Source: Alphaproteobacteria bacterium PA2
GTDB taxonomy: Bacteria; Pseudomonadota; Alphaproteobacteria; Caulobacterales; Caulobacteraceae
DNA length: 64,000 bases
Reading direction: 5' to 3'
Assembly: GCA_002256425.1 (NCBI GenBank)
Contig: NKIZ01000001.1
Coordinates: 2,577,001-2,641,000 of the forward strand
In this document: piece after piece, positions 27,266-36,690 of the stretch
How positions within the stretch are numbered: the stretch's first letter is position 1
Layout of the letters: each line of letters opens with the position of its first letter
The notes under the pieces: model-generated
What the model was told of the DNA's origin: nothing
Seen by the model: only the letters and a program-made list of their open reading frames with translations
The model's database searches: none
Translations under genes and position numbers: made by a program

Positions 27266-28167
27266 GGCCGACCTCCAAGCTCGCCAAGGGCGTCGACGAG
27301 GGGAAAGAGCTGGATCCAGGCCGCCGACTTGGGGGCGATCAACTCAAAATGCCCGGCGCCCTGAATGGTCAGGACCTGAACCGGATCGCCAGACTTCATG
27401 GCCGCAGCGCCATAGGCTTCGCCAAATGAGGATGGAACAATAGGGTCCAGGGCGCCTGAAACCACCATCTGGCCCCGATCAAGGGGCAGGAATCTGGGGG
27501 GCGAGGTATCAGCAAAGGCCTTGGCGCCCCGGGTCTCAAAACCTGTCAGGCGGTCAATAATGCCCGGACCACCGCAAGCGTCCGGTCCGTGATCCTTGTA
27601 GGACTCTAGGTCGATTATGCCCGCCAGGCTGACCACGGCACGAGGCTCGAGGGGCTCGCCCGCATGAAGTGGGCTTGTGGCCGGCAACCTGCTGCGCCCC
27701 GCCGCCCACACCGCCAGATGACCTCCGGCAGAGTGGCCCATGAAGACAACCCGTTTCAGGTCAATATTGCGGGAACTCGCAAAGTCACTGACCTTGTCGA
27801 TACCCAGACCAACATCCTCAAACGTGCCTGGATATCCGGCTCCGTCATGCCCGAGCCGCCGGTATTCCAGATTCCATACCGCCCACCCGCGAGCAGCAAG
27901 GGCTTCGCTGAGCGGCGCCTGCAGTTCAAGGCCCGGGAGGTCTGCCCGCCAGCAGCCGCCATGGATCATGACAACAAGGGGATGCAGGCCTTTGGATTTC
28001 GGAAGGTACAGATCGCCGAACTGCTGCGGACCGTTTCCATAGGTGATCCGCTGTGCGGCCGATCCATGGGGAAGGGCCAGGATGTCCTGGAACGACAGAA
28101 GCGCCTCTGCTTGCGCAGGCGATGTGCACATCATGACAAGGGCGATCACGAGGGTCTTGAGTTTCAT
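27262..28167 (-). CDS. exported alpha/beta hydrolase
   Basis: 301 aa from ATG 28167. A signal peptide (hydrophobic LVIALVMMC, cleavage near AQA) suggests a periplasmic enzyme. The oxyanion motif HGGCW, nucleophile elbow GHSAGGH, an acidic residue in SGALDPIVP and His in GAGHFELI complete the triad. It resembles kynurenine formamidase/esterase-like hydrolases. A longer reading would run into tRNA-His and is not credible. Confidence 0.8.
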   Translation of the reverse strand: MKLKTLVIALVMMCTSPAQAEALLSFQDILALPHGSAAQRITYGNGPQQFGDLYLPKSKGLHPLVVMIHGGCWRADLPGLELQAPLSEALAARGWAVWNLEYRRLGHDGAGYPGTFEDVGLGIDKVSDFASSRNIDLKRVVFMGHSAGGHLAVWAAGRSRLPATSPLHAGEPLEPRAVVSLAGIIDLESYKDHGPDACGGPGIIDRLTGFETRGAKAFADTSPPRFLPLDRGQMVVSGALDPIVPSSFGEAYGAAAMKSGDPVQVLTIQGAGHFELIAPKSAAWIQLFPLVDALGELGGRP

Positions 28168-28222
28168 GGACAGAACTCCGCCGCCTGTTCCGCGACGTCG
28201 ACCGGAAAGGTGTCGCTCGCGA

Positions 28223-28299
28223 TGGTACCACCTCTCGGGCTCGAACCGAGGACCTCTAGATCCACAATCTAGCGCTCTAACCAACTGAGCTAAGGCGGC
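28223..28299 (-). tRNA. tRNA-His (GTG)
   Basis: Read on the minus strand, a full cloverleaf is seen. The acceptor GCCGCCT pairs with AGGTGGT. The D arm is GCTC/GAGC, the anticodon stem CTAGA/TCTAG presents GTG, and the T arm is followed by an encoded CCA. A G precedes the acceptor at 28300, consistent with the extra G-1 of tRNA-His. Confidence 0.95.
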
Positions 28300-28373
28300 C
28301 TATCGCGAGACGAGGGTTCTAGTCGGGCCCCGGCCTTCGATCAAGTCGGGACTGAGGCCCCTTGGAAATTGGA

Positions 28374-28407
28374 CAAAGAAAAAGCCCCGGAGGCGAACCT
28401 CCGGGGC
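28374..28407 (-). terminator. intrinsic terminator of exbB-exbD-tonB
   Basis: On the minus strand, a 10-bp perfect stem (GCCCCGGAGG/CCTCCGGGGC) with a TTCG tetraloop is followed by TTTTTCTTTG, 37 bases after the tonB stop. Confidence 0.92.
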
Positions 28408-28443
28408 AAATTCATCAGCCCACCTGGGATGGATCCTTTCGGA

Positions 28444-29139
28444 TCACTCCTTGGGAAGCGTGAAGCGAAGCGGGATCCGGACAGTGCCACCATCAACTGG
28501 CGCGCCATCCAGGGCCTTGGGCTTCATCTTGAAGAGCTTGCTCATCCGCATGGCGGCCGAGCCGAATTCCTGGTCTGCAGGATCTTCTGAGACCACGGAA
28601 CACCCTTCCAGAGTTCCCTTCGCCGTAACCGAGCAACTGATCGTCGCACGGCCTTCGACACCCATCCGCTGCGCCCGGTCAGGATAGTACCGGGCAATGT
28701 CCTCTCCGGACGGGCGACGCGCCCAGTCAGGATTGGAGATGACCGAAGGGCGCTTCACTTCCGGCGCGGGCGCCGGCGGCTTGGGCTCTTCGATGCGCTT
28801 CTCAACCGGGGGAACCGGCAGAGGCGGAATCGTGGGCAGATCCGACGGCACGTTCACCGGAGGACGCGGCTGCAGCTTTGGTGGCGGCGGCGGCGGCGTG
28901 TTCGGCGGCGGAGGCGGCGGAGGCGGCGGAGGCTTGGCCACCGGCTTGATCATCTGCACGTCAGTGACGTCGTCCGAGTACTGCTTAATCTTCAGCTCGA
29001 ACTTCTTCTTGTAGATGATGTAACCGACGATCGCGTGTGCTGCGATCGCGATGATCAAGGCTATGCCCATAGCCCCCGAGGACTTCTGCTTGGGGGGGTC
29101 GAAGGGGTTGTGATGCAAAAATGTCGCGTCTTCAGCCAT
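28444..29139 (-). CDS. tonB: energy transducer TonB
   Basis: 231 aa. Spans the periplasm and couples the ExbBD proton motor to outer-membrane receptors. It has a short cytoplasmic N-terminus, one membrane anchor (about residues 24-43, GIALIIAIAAHAIVGYIIY) and a strongly Pro-rich periplasmic linker. The C-terminal TonB fold has RAQRMGVEGRATISCSV and the final IPLRFTLP. Third gene of the operon, ending at a strong terminator. Confidence 0.92.
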   Translation of the reverse strand: MAEDATFLHHNPFDPPKQKSSGAMGIALIIAIAAHAIVGYIIYKKKFELKIKQYSDDVTDVQMIKPVAKPPPPPPPPPPNTPPPPPPKLQPRPPVNVPSDLPTIPPLPVPPVEKRIEEPKPPAPAPEVKRPSVISNPDWARRPSGEDIARYYPDRAQRMGVEGRATISCSVTAKGTLEGCSVVSEDPADQEFGSAAMRMSKLFKMKPKALDGAPVDGGTVRIPLRFTLPKE

Positions 29140-29142
29140 GCG

Positions 29143-29595
29143 TCACTTTGCCCCCGGTTTGTTGTCGTCTTTGCCGACCAGGGCCACGCTGTAGAAACCA
29201 TTGTCCTGCAGCATGTTCATAACGCCCATGAAGTCGCCATAGACCACGTCCTTGTCGGCGCGGATGTAGATCCGCTCCTTGGTCGGGTCCCGACGGCCAC
29301 CCATCTGTGTGCGCATATCATCACCCAGAGTGGAAATGTCGGTCGCAAAGTCCCCAATGAAGATCCGGCCGGTAGGCTGGATCGAGATATAGACTGGCTT
29401 GGGAGGTGACTTCGTGTCTGGCTTTGCAACAGCTGGCGCGAGTTCGACCTTGACGGTGACGGCTGCCATTGGAGCCGCCACCATGAAGATGATCAGAAGG
29501 ACCAGCATGACGTCCACGAAGGGCGTAACATTGATCTCGCTGTTCGCTTCAACCGCGTACCTGCCACCCCCAGAGCCTGAGAGTTTGGCGCCCAT
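29143..29595 (-). CDS. exbD: biopolymer transport protein ExbD
   Basis: 150 aa. Proton-channel partner of ExbB. One N-terminal membrane helix (VTPFVDVMLVLLIIFMVAAP) carries the essential Asp of the family in FVDVML. The periplasmic domain has RIFIGDF and IYIRADKDVVYGDFM. It starts 5 bases after exbB and ends 3 bases before tonB. Confidence 0.92.
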   Translation of the reverse strand: MGAKLSGSGGGRYAVEANSEINVTPFVDVMLVLLIIFMVAAPMAAVTVKVELAPAVAKPDTKSPPKPVYISIQPTGRIFIGDFATDISTLGDDMRTQMGGRRDPTKERIYIRADKDVVYGDFMGVMNMLQDNGFYSVALVGKDDNKPGAK

Positions 29596-29600
29596 CTGGT

Positions 29601-30512
29601 TTAGGCCCCTTTGTCGAGCTGGCGGGAGATAGCGTTCATCAGTTCCGAAACGAAGCCTTCCGAACGGGCTCCCAGGGCCGAGATGCGGGTCTGGAAGTAG
29701 TTATAGAAGATAACCGACGGAATAGCGGCGAAGAGACCGATGCCGGTAGCGAGCAGAGCCTCGGCGATGCCGGGGGCGACGACGGCCAGGTTGGTCGTGT
29801 TGGTGTTCGCGATGCCGATGAACGAGTTCATGATCCCGTAAACGGTGCCGAACAGACCGATGAACGGACCGGAGGAACCGACGGAAGCCAGGAACTGCAT
29901 GCCGCTGGAGAGGCGTGTGCCGAGCGAGGACTGAACGGCGGACACGGCGGCTTCGGCGCGATGCTGCGTCGATTCGCGATGTTCGCCGCTGACGGCCAGG
30001 CCAGCCTGACGCGACAGTTCAACTTCCTGGGCAGCCGCGGCGGCCATGTCGGCCAGCGGGTTGCCTTCGAATTCTTCCGAAGTAGCGGTGCGGCCGATTT
30101 CGTTGATCGTCTTGGCGCCGCGGAAGGCTTCGAGGAAGGCGGTGGCGGTCTTGTTCAGCCCGTTGAACTCGATGGCCTTGGTCACGAGAATGGCCCAGGA
30201 CAGGACCGAGCAGAGCAGCAGACCGATCATGACCGTCTTAACGACGGGGTCGGCATCGATAAACATCTGGAAGACGCCGGCCTTGCCTGCGTTCTTCATT
30301 TGCGGAGGAAGTTCTTCCGCGGGAGCGGCTTCAGCGGCCGGAGCGGCGGCTTCGGCAGCCGGTGCAGCGGCGTCAGCAGCGGCCGGAGCAGCAGCGTCAG
30401 CAGCAGCCGGAGCGGCGGGAGCGGGGTCCGCGGCGAAAGCCGGGGCGCTGCTCATGAGCGCAATGGCGCCGAGGAGCGCGATGAAAGGAGTCGTTCGTTT
30501 AATATCGAGCAT
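29601..30512 (-). CDS. exbB: ExbB-type MotA/TolQ/ExbB proton channel protein
   Basis: 303 aa from ATG 30512. An N-terminal signal-like segment (ALLGAIALMSSAPAFA) and an Ala/Pro/Glu-rich periplasmic extension (about residues 28-68) precede the three-helix ExbB core. The core holds MIGLLLCSVLSWAILVTKA, FIGLFGTVYGIMNSF and IAEALLATGIGLFAAIPSVIFYNYF. The extra periplasmic domain occurs in many alphaproteobacterial ExbB proteins. First gene of the operon. Confidence 0.9.
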   Translation of the reverse strand: MLDIKRTTPFIALLGAIALMSSAPAFAADPAPAAPAAADAAAPAAADAAAPAAEAAAPAAEAAPAEELPPQMKNAGKAGVFQMFIDADPVVKTVMIGLLLCSVLSWAILVTKAIEFNGLNKTATAFLEAFRGAKTINEIGRTATSEEFEGNPLADMAAAAAQEVELSRQAGLAVSGEHRESTQHRAEAAVSAVQSSLGTRLSSGMQFLASVGSSGPFIGLFGTVYGIMNSFIGIANTNTTNLAVVAPGIAEALLATGIGLFAAIPSVIFYNYFQTRISALGARSEGFVSELMNAISRQLDKGA

Positions 30513-31038
30513 CTGTCGCCAGTTCCTGCTTGGTCTAGCACGTTTGGGCCGAGGGTCGTCGCGCCAGAGCGTCTCTTCCCTAGTGAATTTTGCCCGCTGC
30601 CACGTCCAGTCACCTGTCCGAAGCACCGAAGCGGTAATCGCCGTCTCTGTTCTGACGTCGTTTTCACCGTGTGGTGAGGACGCATCCAGTCCAGAGCCAG
30701 ACCTCGCTCCCCGCAGGGATCCGAAAGTCTTACCGCTTTGTTAGTCGGGCGGCAGAAGTCCTTTGGCAATCCCTTTTGAAGTGGTCAAGGGGGCATGCAC
30801 CGCGCCGAGGGCAAGGTTTTGCGACACACATCCGCTGATTATTGCGATGCACAACAAACTTTCCCCCGCTCAGTGGGGTTGGCTGTCCATTTTTGCCCCA
30901 AAAACGCCGCAGTGCAGCAATTCCGGCCGGCATTCTTGGTCCTGTACAATGTTGAGAGATAGTCAGCAGGCTGGTCGCTTCAATGACAGCGCACAAATTT
31001 GCGGCAGGTCTGCGCGGGGCGTGGTCGGCCTGGATGGG
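30513..31038. other. intergenic region between exbB and acyl-CoA carboxylase
   Basis: About 525 bases. It should hold the exbB promoter (minus strand) and the 3' end of the carboxylase transcript. Short readings exist but have no ribosome site or recognisable protein features. No RNA gene or strong terminator is recognised. Confidence 0.4.
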
Positions 31039-34000
31039 TCACCAGACATCGACAAAGGACCGACGTGGGGCCGAGCGGTCAACCGGGCACGCCTTCAACC
31101 CGCGGGACAGCCATGCGCGGGTGTCCTTGGGATCGATAACCGCGTCTATTTCAAGCACCTCGGCAACAGAGACCGCCTTGCCAGCCTCATACATCCGGGC
31201 AAGCCGGGCGTCGAACATGGCCTGGCGCTTTTCCAGGTCCGGTTCAGCCTCCAGTTCCTTGCGATAGCCAAGCCGGACTGCGCCCTCCAGGCCCATCGGA
31301 CCAAATTCCGCCGTTGGCCAGGCGACGATCATGGCGGGGGCCGAAAAATCGCCTGCCGACATGGCCTGGGCGCCCAGACCATACCCCTTTCTCAGAACGA
31401 CCGTGAAGAACGGAACCCTGAGCGATGCCCCGACGACAAACATCCGGCTCCCGCGACGAACCCCGGCGCCTATTTCACTGTCAGGGCCAACCATGAAGCC
31501 AGGCGTGTCGCAGAGCGAGAGAATCGGGACGCCGAACGCATCACACATCTGCATGAAGCGGCCGGCCTTCTCGCCCCCCTCCCCGTCAATGGCGCCGCCC
31601 AGGAACCTGGGATCATTGGCGATGACGCCCATGGGCCTGCCTTCAACGCGCAGGAAGCCGGTTATCATGCCCTGACCGTAGCCGCCGCGCAGTTCGATCC
31701 AGCTGCCGTCATCCGCCAGGGTCTCGATCACGGCCTTCACGTCATAGACCCTGACCCTGTTCTCGGGGATCAGGTGGCGCAGCTTCCGCTGATCCGGACA
31801 TGACCAGGTGGGGACGGCCCCCTGAAAACACGAGAGGATCTGCTTGGTCGCTGCGACCGCCTCGGCTTCATCCTCAACCAGCACGTCCAGGACGCCGTTC
31901 TTCCATTGGACCTCCGACGGACCGATCTCATCGGCAGTGAAGACGCCAAGACCGCCTCCCTCCACCATGGCGGGACCGCCCAGACCGATATTCGAGTATC
32001 GGGTCGCAATGGTGATGTCCGCACACCCGAAGAAGACGGCGTTGCCTGCGAAGCAACGACCGGAATTCACCGCTATGCGAGGCGCATTTCCCGACAAACG
32101 GGCGAAAGTCGTGAAGCTGGTCGTGTCGAGGGATGAGGCGCCCGTCGTGACATCAACATCGCCAGGACGACCGCCGCCGCCCTCGGTGAACCAGACGATC
32201 GGAGTTTTCCAGTGCTCCGCAAACTCGAGGATGCGGTCGGTCTTCTTGTGGCTGAAATGACCCTGGGTGCCTGCCAGGACCGTAAAATCATAGGCCAGAC
32301 CCACGCACCGGGAAACTTCCGGCGGGAAGAGATGCCCATTCACCTCCCCTACCCCGGTGATGATCCCGTCCGCCGGCGTATTGCTCCTGAGATCCTCAAG
32401 GGATCGGCGTCGCTTCTGCGCGGCTATGGCCAGGGCGCCGTACTCGTTGAAACTGCCCGGATCAAACAGGTCGCCGAGATTCTCCCGGGCCGTCCTCTGG
32501 CCGGTCTTGCGCCGGCGGGCGACAGAATCGGGACGGGCCTCATCGAGGGTCAGCGCCTGGCGCGCAAGGACAGCCGCAAGGTCAGGGCGGATGGAATCCA
32601 GGTTGACCTCCACCCGGGCTTCGATCGCCTCAGACTGGTCACCAGGCTCGATGAAGACCAGGGCCTGTCCTTCGTCGACGACATCGCCGACGGCCGAGGC
32701 CAGCATTCGCACAACCCCTGCCTGCGCGGCAGCGACCACATGCTGCATCTTCATGGCTTCAAGCACGGCGAGGGTCTGGCCAATCCTGACCGTGTCGCCC
32801 TCAGCGACCTCAAATCCAACAACGGTCGCCCGCATTGGCGACGGGCTCGAAATCGTTCCGGATGGCCCGTTGACCACCGCGACGCTGACCCCGGCAGCCA
32901 GGTCCCGGGCTTCAGGGACCGGCGTCAATTCCAGGGCCCTCGCGGCGAGACTTGCCAGGTTGGCCTCGATGAACCCCGTGGTCGCGGTTGCAGACCTGAC
33001 CTCCGCACGCTCCAGCAGGGCCTGAAGCAGACCGAGATTGGTTCCGGGGCCGGTCAAGCGGAACTCTGCTACAGCCCGCAAGGCCTTGGCTGCAGCCACG
33101 GCGAAGTCCCCCGAGGGGCTGTGCACGATCAGCTTGGCGATCAGGGAATCGAATGAAGGATTGGTGCGATAGCCGCCATATCCATACCCATCCACCCGCA
33201 CCCCGGGTCCGCTTGGCGGCTCATACTGGCCGATCACTGCGCCGGCCGTGCTGGTCAGGCTTCCGTCGCCCGCCAGGGTCTCAAGATTGACCCTCAGTTC
33301 AATGGCGAAGCCCAGGGCGACGGGCGGGCCTTCCGCCAAGCCAAGATCCTTGATGGTCGCGCCCGCAGCTATGGCCAGTTGCAACTGGACGAGATCAAGT
33401 CCGGTCACGGCCTCCGTCACGGTGTGCTCGACCTGCAGCCGGGGATTGGCCTCGATGAAAAGGACCGTCTCGCCATCAGCGGCGTCCAGAAGGAACTCCA
33501 TGGTGGTCAGGCCGCGCACCTTCGCTGCACGGGCCAGGTCCACGGCGGCGGTCGTCAGGCGCGCCCTGAGCTTATCGGAGAGGTTCGGCGCAGGGGCGAC
33601 CTCAATGATCTTCTGGTTTCGCCTCTGGATCGAACATTCGCGGTCGTGAATTGCCACGGCTTCAATGCCGTCGCCCAGGATCTGGACCTCGATATGTCGG
33701 GCGGAACCGACAAACCGCTCGGCAAACAGCCGCCCGTCGCCAAAGGCCGCCACAGCCTCCCTGGCGCAGATTTCGTAGGCCTCTGCAGGATCATCGGCGG
33801 CTGAAACGGCCCGCATTCCCCGCCCGCCGCCCCCGGCTACCGCCTTGATCATGATGTCGGCCCCGAAGCTGGCCTTGAAGGCCCGGATATCCTCCAGGCT
33901 CGCGCCGCCGGCCGTGGCGGGCGCCAAAGGGACGCCAAGGCTGGCCGCCAGTTCACGGGCCTTCGCCTTGTCGCCGAACAGTTCCAGGGTTTCGGGATCG

Positions 34001-34317
34001 GGCCCGACAAAGGTCAGCCCTGCCTTGGCGCAAGCCCGGGCGAAGGCTGGGTTCTCGGCCAGGAACCCATAGCCGGGATGCACGGCGTCACACCGCGCCT
34101 CAATTGCCGCTGCGACCACCGCTTCAATGTCGAGATAGGCCCTGGGTCCCACGCCCTTCAGACCAATGGCCTCATCTGCCAGCCGCCCGTGCAGCGCCGC
34201 GCCATCATCTTCTGAAAAGATCGCGACAGCGGTTATGCCCAGCTCCTGCGCCGCCCGGCTGATGCGGATGGCGATCTCGCCGCGATTGGCGATCAGCAGG
34301 CGGGTAATGGCGGTCAT
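31039..34317 (-). CDS. single-chain biotin-dependent acyl-CoA carboxylase (BC-BCCP-CT)
   Basis: 1092 aa combining three functions usually split over separate proteins. Residues 1 to about 450 are biotin carboxylase (LLIANRGEIAIRI, ATP loop GGGGRGMR, FIEANPRLQVEHTVTE). A biotinyl domain with EAMKM (Lys near 521) follows. From about 570 to the end is a carboxyltransferase (TEGGGGRPGD, GQGMITGFLRVEGRPMGVIANDP). This layout matches the long-chain acyl-CoA carboxylases known from Mycobacterium and Rhodopseudomonas. Acyl-chain specificity cannot be read here. It is an isolated gene. The start at 34317 is preferred to longer readings. Confidence 0.9.
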   Translation of the reverse strand: MTAITRLLIANRGEIAIRISRAAQELGITAVAIFSEDDGAALHGRLADEAIGLKGVGPRAYLDIEAVVAAAIEARCDAVHPGYGFLAENPAFARACAKAGLTFVGPDPETLELFGDKAKARELAASLGVPLAPATAGGASLEDIRAFKASFGADIMIKAVAGGGGRGMRAVSAADDPAEAYEICAREAVAAFGDGRLFAERFVGSARHIEVQILGDGIEAVAIHDRECSIQRRNQKIIEVAPAPNLSDKLRARLTTAAVDLARAAKVRGLTTMEFLLDAADGETVLFIEANPRLQVEHTVTEAVTGLDLVQLQLAIAAGATIKDLGLAEGPPVALGFAIELRVNLETLAGDGSLTSTAGAVIGQYEPPSGPGVRVDGYGYGGYRTNPSFDSLIAKLIVHSPSGDFAVAAAKALRAVAEFRLTGPGTNLGLLQALLERAEVRSATATTGFIEANLASLAARALELTPVPEARDLAAGVSVAVVNGPSGTISSPSPMRATVVGFEVAEGDTVRIGQTLAVLEAMKMQHVVAAAQAGVVRMLASAVGDVVDEGQALVFIEPGDQSEAIEARVEVNLDSIRPDLAAVLARQALTLDEARPDSVARRRKTGQRTARENLGDLFDPGSFNEYGALAIAAQKRRRSLEDLRSNTPADGIITGVGEVNGHLFPPEVSRCVGLAYDFTVLAGTQGHFSHKKTDRILEFAEHWKTPIVWFTEGGGGRPGDVDVTTGASSLDTTSFTTFARLSGNAPRIAVNSGRCFAGNAVFFGCADITIATRYSNIGLGGPAMVEGGGLGVFTADEIGPSEVQWKNGVLDVLVEDEAEAVAATKQILSCFQGAVPTWSCPDQRKLRHLIPENRVRVYDVKAVIETLADDGSWIELRGGYGQGMITGFLRVEGRPMGVIANDPRFLGGAIDGEGGEKAGRFMQMCDAFGVPILSLCDTPGFMVGPDSEIGAGVRRGSRMFVVGASLRVPFFTVVLRKGYGLGAQAMSAGDFSAPAMIVAWPTAEFGPMGLEGAVRLGYRKELEAEPDLEKRQAMFDARLARMYEAGKAVSVAEVLEIDAVIDPKDTRAWLSRGLKACPVDRSAPRRSFVDVW

Positions 34318-34406
34318 GATCCTGGCTCCCCACGGGAACTCACGCCCCGTCACGGCACTGTGGCGCGAGGATCAAGGTCAGGACAAGTCGGGACGTAAGG
34401 GAAGGA

Positions 34407-34482
34407 TGGTGCCTGGGGGCGGATTCGAACCACCGACACGCGGATTTTCAATCCGCTGCTCTACCAACTGAGCTACCCAGGC
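34407..34482 (-). tRNA. tRNA-Phe (GAA)
   Basis: Minus strand cloverleaf: the acceptor GCCTGGG pairs perfectly with CCCAGGC, the D arm is GCTC/GAGC, anticodon stem GCGGA/TCCGC presents GAA, and CCA is encoded. It precedes yacG, as in related genomes. Confidence 0.95.
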
Positions 34483-34547
34483 GCACCCCGCCGTAGCGGG
34501 AGGCGTGTCTATAAAAGAGGGTCGGGCCTCTGTCCAGCGACCGAAGG

Positions 34548-34721
34548 TCAGGATTCGTCTTCTGAGCCATCGATCTTGGTTTCGTCATCCTCATTGACCG
34601 GCAGGACATAGCTTCCCGTCAGCCATTTCTGCAGATCGAGATTGGCGCACCGGCGCGAACAGAACGGCGCATAGTCCGGCGTGGGGGCGTGACGGCACAT
34701 GGGGCAGGTCACCTTCTTCAT
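34548..34721 (-). CDS. yacG: zinc-binding DNA gyrase inhibitor YacG
   Basis: 57 aa. The four zinc ligands lie in CPMC and CSRRC (two CxxC-like knuckles with the FCSRRCANLDLQKWL signature), followed by an acidic tail. YacG proteins bind GyrB and limit gyrase activity. Its ATG overlaps the stop of the RNase E/G gene by 4 bases (ATGA). Short gene, easily missed by automated calling. Confidence 0.9.
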   Translation of the reverse strand: MKKVTCPMCRHAPTPDYAPFCSRRCANLDLQKWLTGSYVLPVNEDDETKIDGSEDES

Positions 34722-35758
34722 GCCGGCGCCACCTGCATGAGCGTTCGGTTCCAGCCATCCTGCGGCGAAAGGGTCACCCGACTCCCGACCTTTTCCCTCA
34801 AACTTGAAAAGAACTCCTGCGCAGCAGAGGCGACACCGGTTTCGGCCTTGGCGACAAGTCGCCCGCCGGGATCCATCCGGGCTTCAGTCTCCGCCAGCCG
34901 CACCAGCCGCAGGGCCAGGGTCTGGTCCGTCATCCGGCCAGCTTCATCCAGCAAGATGTCCCGGACGCTTCGGTCGCGGCGGGGAATCAGCAGCTCCATC
35001 GTGCCAAACCTGCCCACGGCGCCAATCGAGACGCCGGGATTGTCCGGGGCGAAGGCCAGACGGGCGGCGGCCAGCAGGGCATGGGCGTCATGCCCCCGTC
35101 CCACCAGATCAATGATGACTATGCCGCCCAGCCCCTTAAGGCGCAGAAGCCGCGCGGATTCCGCCAGGGCCGTCATATTGGCCTGCCGGCTGATGCGTTT
35201 GGCGTCCTGACCCTTGCGATCCCCCAGGTCCACATCAATGGCGACCAGGGCGCGGGTGGGCTCGATCGCCAGACTTCCACCGCCGGCGAGGGGGTGCACG
35301 GTTTCCAGAGCTTCCGCCTCGGCCAGATCGGCGATCCGCCGGGCTTCCGGTCCGGATTCAACCTCATCGCACTTGCCGAGCGTACAAAGCAGGGTCTCAA
35401 GATCCAGCGCTGGCGCCAGCAGACGGGGCCCGCCATCCTCCTCGCCGATGACCCTGACTGTCGCAAGCTTTCCCGGCCTCGGCGCGGTTCGGATCTCCAC
35501 ATCCAGCATCTGGCCTTCCACCGGGCGGCTGTCGGGCTTGAAGGCCATCATGGCTTCCCGCCCTTCGCCAAGGTCCAGAAAGGCCGAAGCGAAGGCCGGT
35601 TCGACCTTGCGGACACGACCGGCCAGTCTGGCGCCGACCTGCAGGCCGATGTCTTCGTCTTGGCGGCGGATCAGCAACCGCTCCGCGCGACCGTCCAGCA
35701 GGATGACCCCGCGGTCCTCGCCGATTCCACGGTCCAGATAGGCGCTTCGCTCAGTCAT
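34718..35758 (-). CDS. rng: ribonuclease E/G family protein
   Basis: 346 aa. An S1-like N-terminal region (RLAGRVRKVEPAFASAFLDLG) and the catalytic core (RALVAIDVDLG, GGIVIIDLVGRG) are visible, the latter containing the metal-binding Asp residues of RNase E/G. It is shorter than E. coli RNase G (489 aa) and lacks the usual zinc-link cysteines, as is common in the short alphaproteobacterial form. It lies between maf and yacG, overlapping both by 4 bases. Confidence 0.85.
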   Translation of the reverse strand: MTERSAYLDRGIGEDRGVILLDGRAERLLIRRQDEDIGLQVGARLAGRVRKVEPAFASAFLDLGEGREAMMAFKPDSRPVEGQMLDVEIRTAPRPGKLATVRVIGEEDGGPRLLAPALDLETLLCTLGKCDEVESGPEARRIADLAEAEALETVHPLAGGGSLAIEPTRALVAIDVDLGDRKGQDAKRISRQANMTALAESARLLRLKGLGGIVIIDLVGRGHDAHALLAAARLAFAPDNPGVSIGAVGRFGTMELLIPRRDRSVRDILLDEAGRMTDQTLALRLVRLAETEARMDPGGRLVAKAETGVASAAQEFFSSLREKVGSRVTLSPQDGWNRTLMQVAPA

Positions 35759-36336
35759 CCGTGGCGATATCCAAGACCTGTCAGCAGGTTGGCGGTCTCG
35801 TAGACCGGCAGACCCACCACCCCAGTGTAAGATCCCTCCAGCGCCATGATGAAGGCCCCAGCCCTGCCCTGAATTCCATATCCCCCAGCCTTGCCCAGGC
35901 CCTCACCTGACGCGACATAGGCCTCGATTTCCTGGCTGGTCAGTCGTTTCATGTGCAGGCGGGTTTCGGAAAGTCGGGCCGCGGATCTTCCGTCCGGCGC
36001 GATCACACAGACACCGGTCAGCACCTTGTGGGCGCGGCCCGACATCAGGGTCAGGCACTGACGCACCTCATCCTCTGTTTCAGCCTTGGGCAGTATCCTG
36101 CGGCCAACAGCCACCACCGTGTCTGCAGCCAGAACATAGGAGTCTGCTTGGTTTGCCGCGACAGCACTCGCCTTGGCCTTGGCCAGCCGTAGCGCCAGCA
36201 GGCGGGGCGTCTCGTCGCGTAAGGGTGTTTCGTCCAGGTCGGCGGCCGCCACCAGATCGGGCTGGACACCGATCTGCGCCAGAAGGTCCAGCCGTCGCGG
36301 GCTTGCTGAAGCCAGCACCAGTCGCGACGGGCCCAT
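35755..36336 (-). CDS. maf: Maf family nucleotide pyrophosphatase
   Basis: 193 aa. Hydrolyses non-canonical or UTP/TTP nucleotides to monophosphates. The N-terminal LVLASASPRRLDLL motif, KAKA, the VLAADTVVAV catalytic Asp region, and GGYGIQGRAGAFI are all present. Full length. In the conserved infA-maf-rng-yacG operon. Confidence 0.92.
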   Translation of the reverse strand: MGPSRLVLASASPRRLDLLAQIGVQPDLVAAADLDETPLRDETPRLLALRLAKAKASAVAANQADSYVLAADTVVAVGRRILPKAETEDEVRQCLTLMSGRAHKVLTGVCVIAPDGRSAARLSETRLHMKRLTSQEIEAYVASGEGLGKAGGYGIQGRAGAFIMALEGSYTGVVGLPVYETANLLTGLGYRHG

Positions 36337-36344
36337 GGACGTCT

Positions 36345-36563
36345 TCAGCGAACGCGGAAGGTGATGCGACCCTTGGTCAGGTCATAGGGGGTCATTTCCA
36401 CAAGAACCTTGTCCCCGGCCGAAACGCGAATGCGGTTCTTGCGCATCTTGCCCGCCGTATGGGCGACGATCTCGTGGTCGTTCTCCAGCTTCACGCGGAA
36501 GGTGGCGTTGGGCAGGACTTCACTGACGGTCCCGGGGAATTCCAAGAGTTCTTCTTTGGCCAT
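36345..36563 (-). CDS. infA: translation initiation factor IF-1
   Basis: 72 aa S1-fold protein that binds the ribosomal A site during initiation. It starts at [11 protein letters not shown] and contains [28 protein letters not shown] and ends [14 protein letters not shown], nearly identical to other alphaproteobacterial IF-1. A few upstream in-frame codons are not part of the protein. Confidence 0.96.
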   Translation of the reverse strand: MAKEELLEFPGTVSEVLPNATFRVKLENDHEIVAHTAGKMRKNRIRVSAGDKVLVEMTPYDLTKGRITFRVR

Positions 36564-36690
36564 AGAGGCTCCAAAACAGATCGGCAAAAAGACGTCCGCC
36601 GCAGTCCTGAATCGGAGCCGTGGCGATCAAAAGAGCGCCTCTATACCCTACAGCCCCCCGTTCGGTCGATACGGTCTTGCATTTCACCCC

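Noticed and set aside
30730..30996. 88-aa reading in the exbB upstream gap
   Set aside because: No ribosome site, no homologous features, and composition like non-coding DNA.
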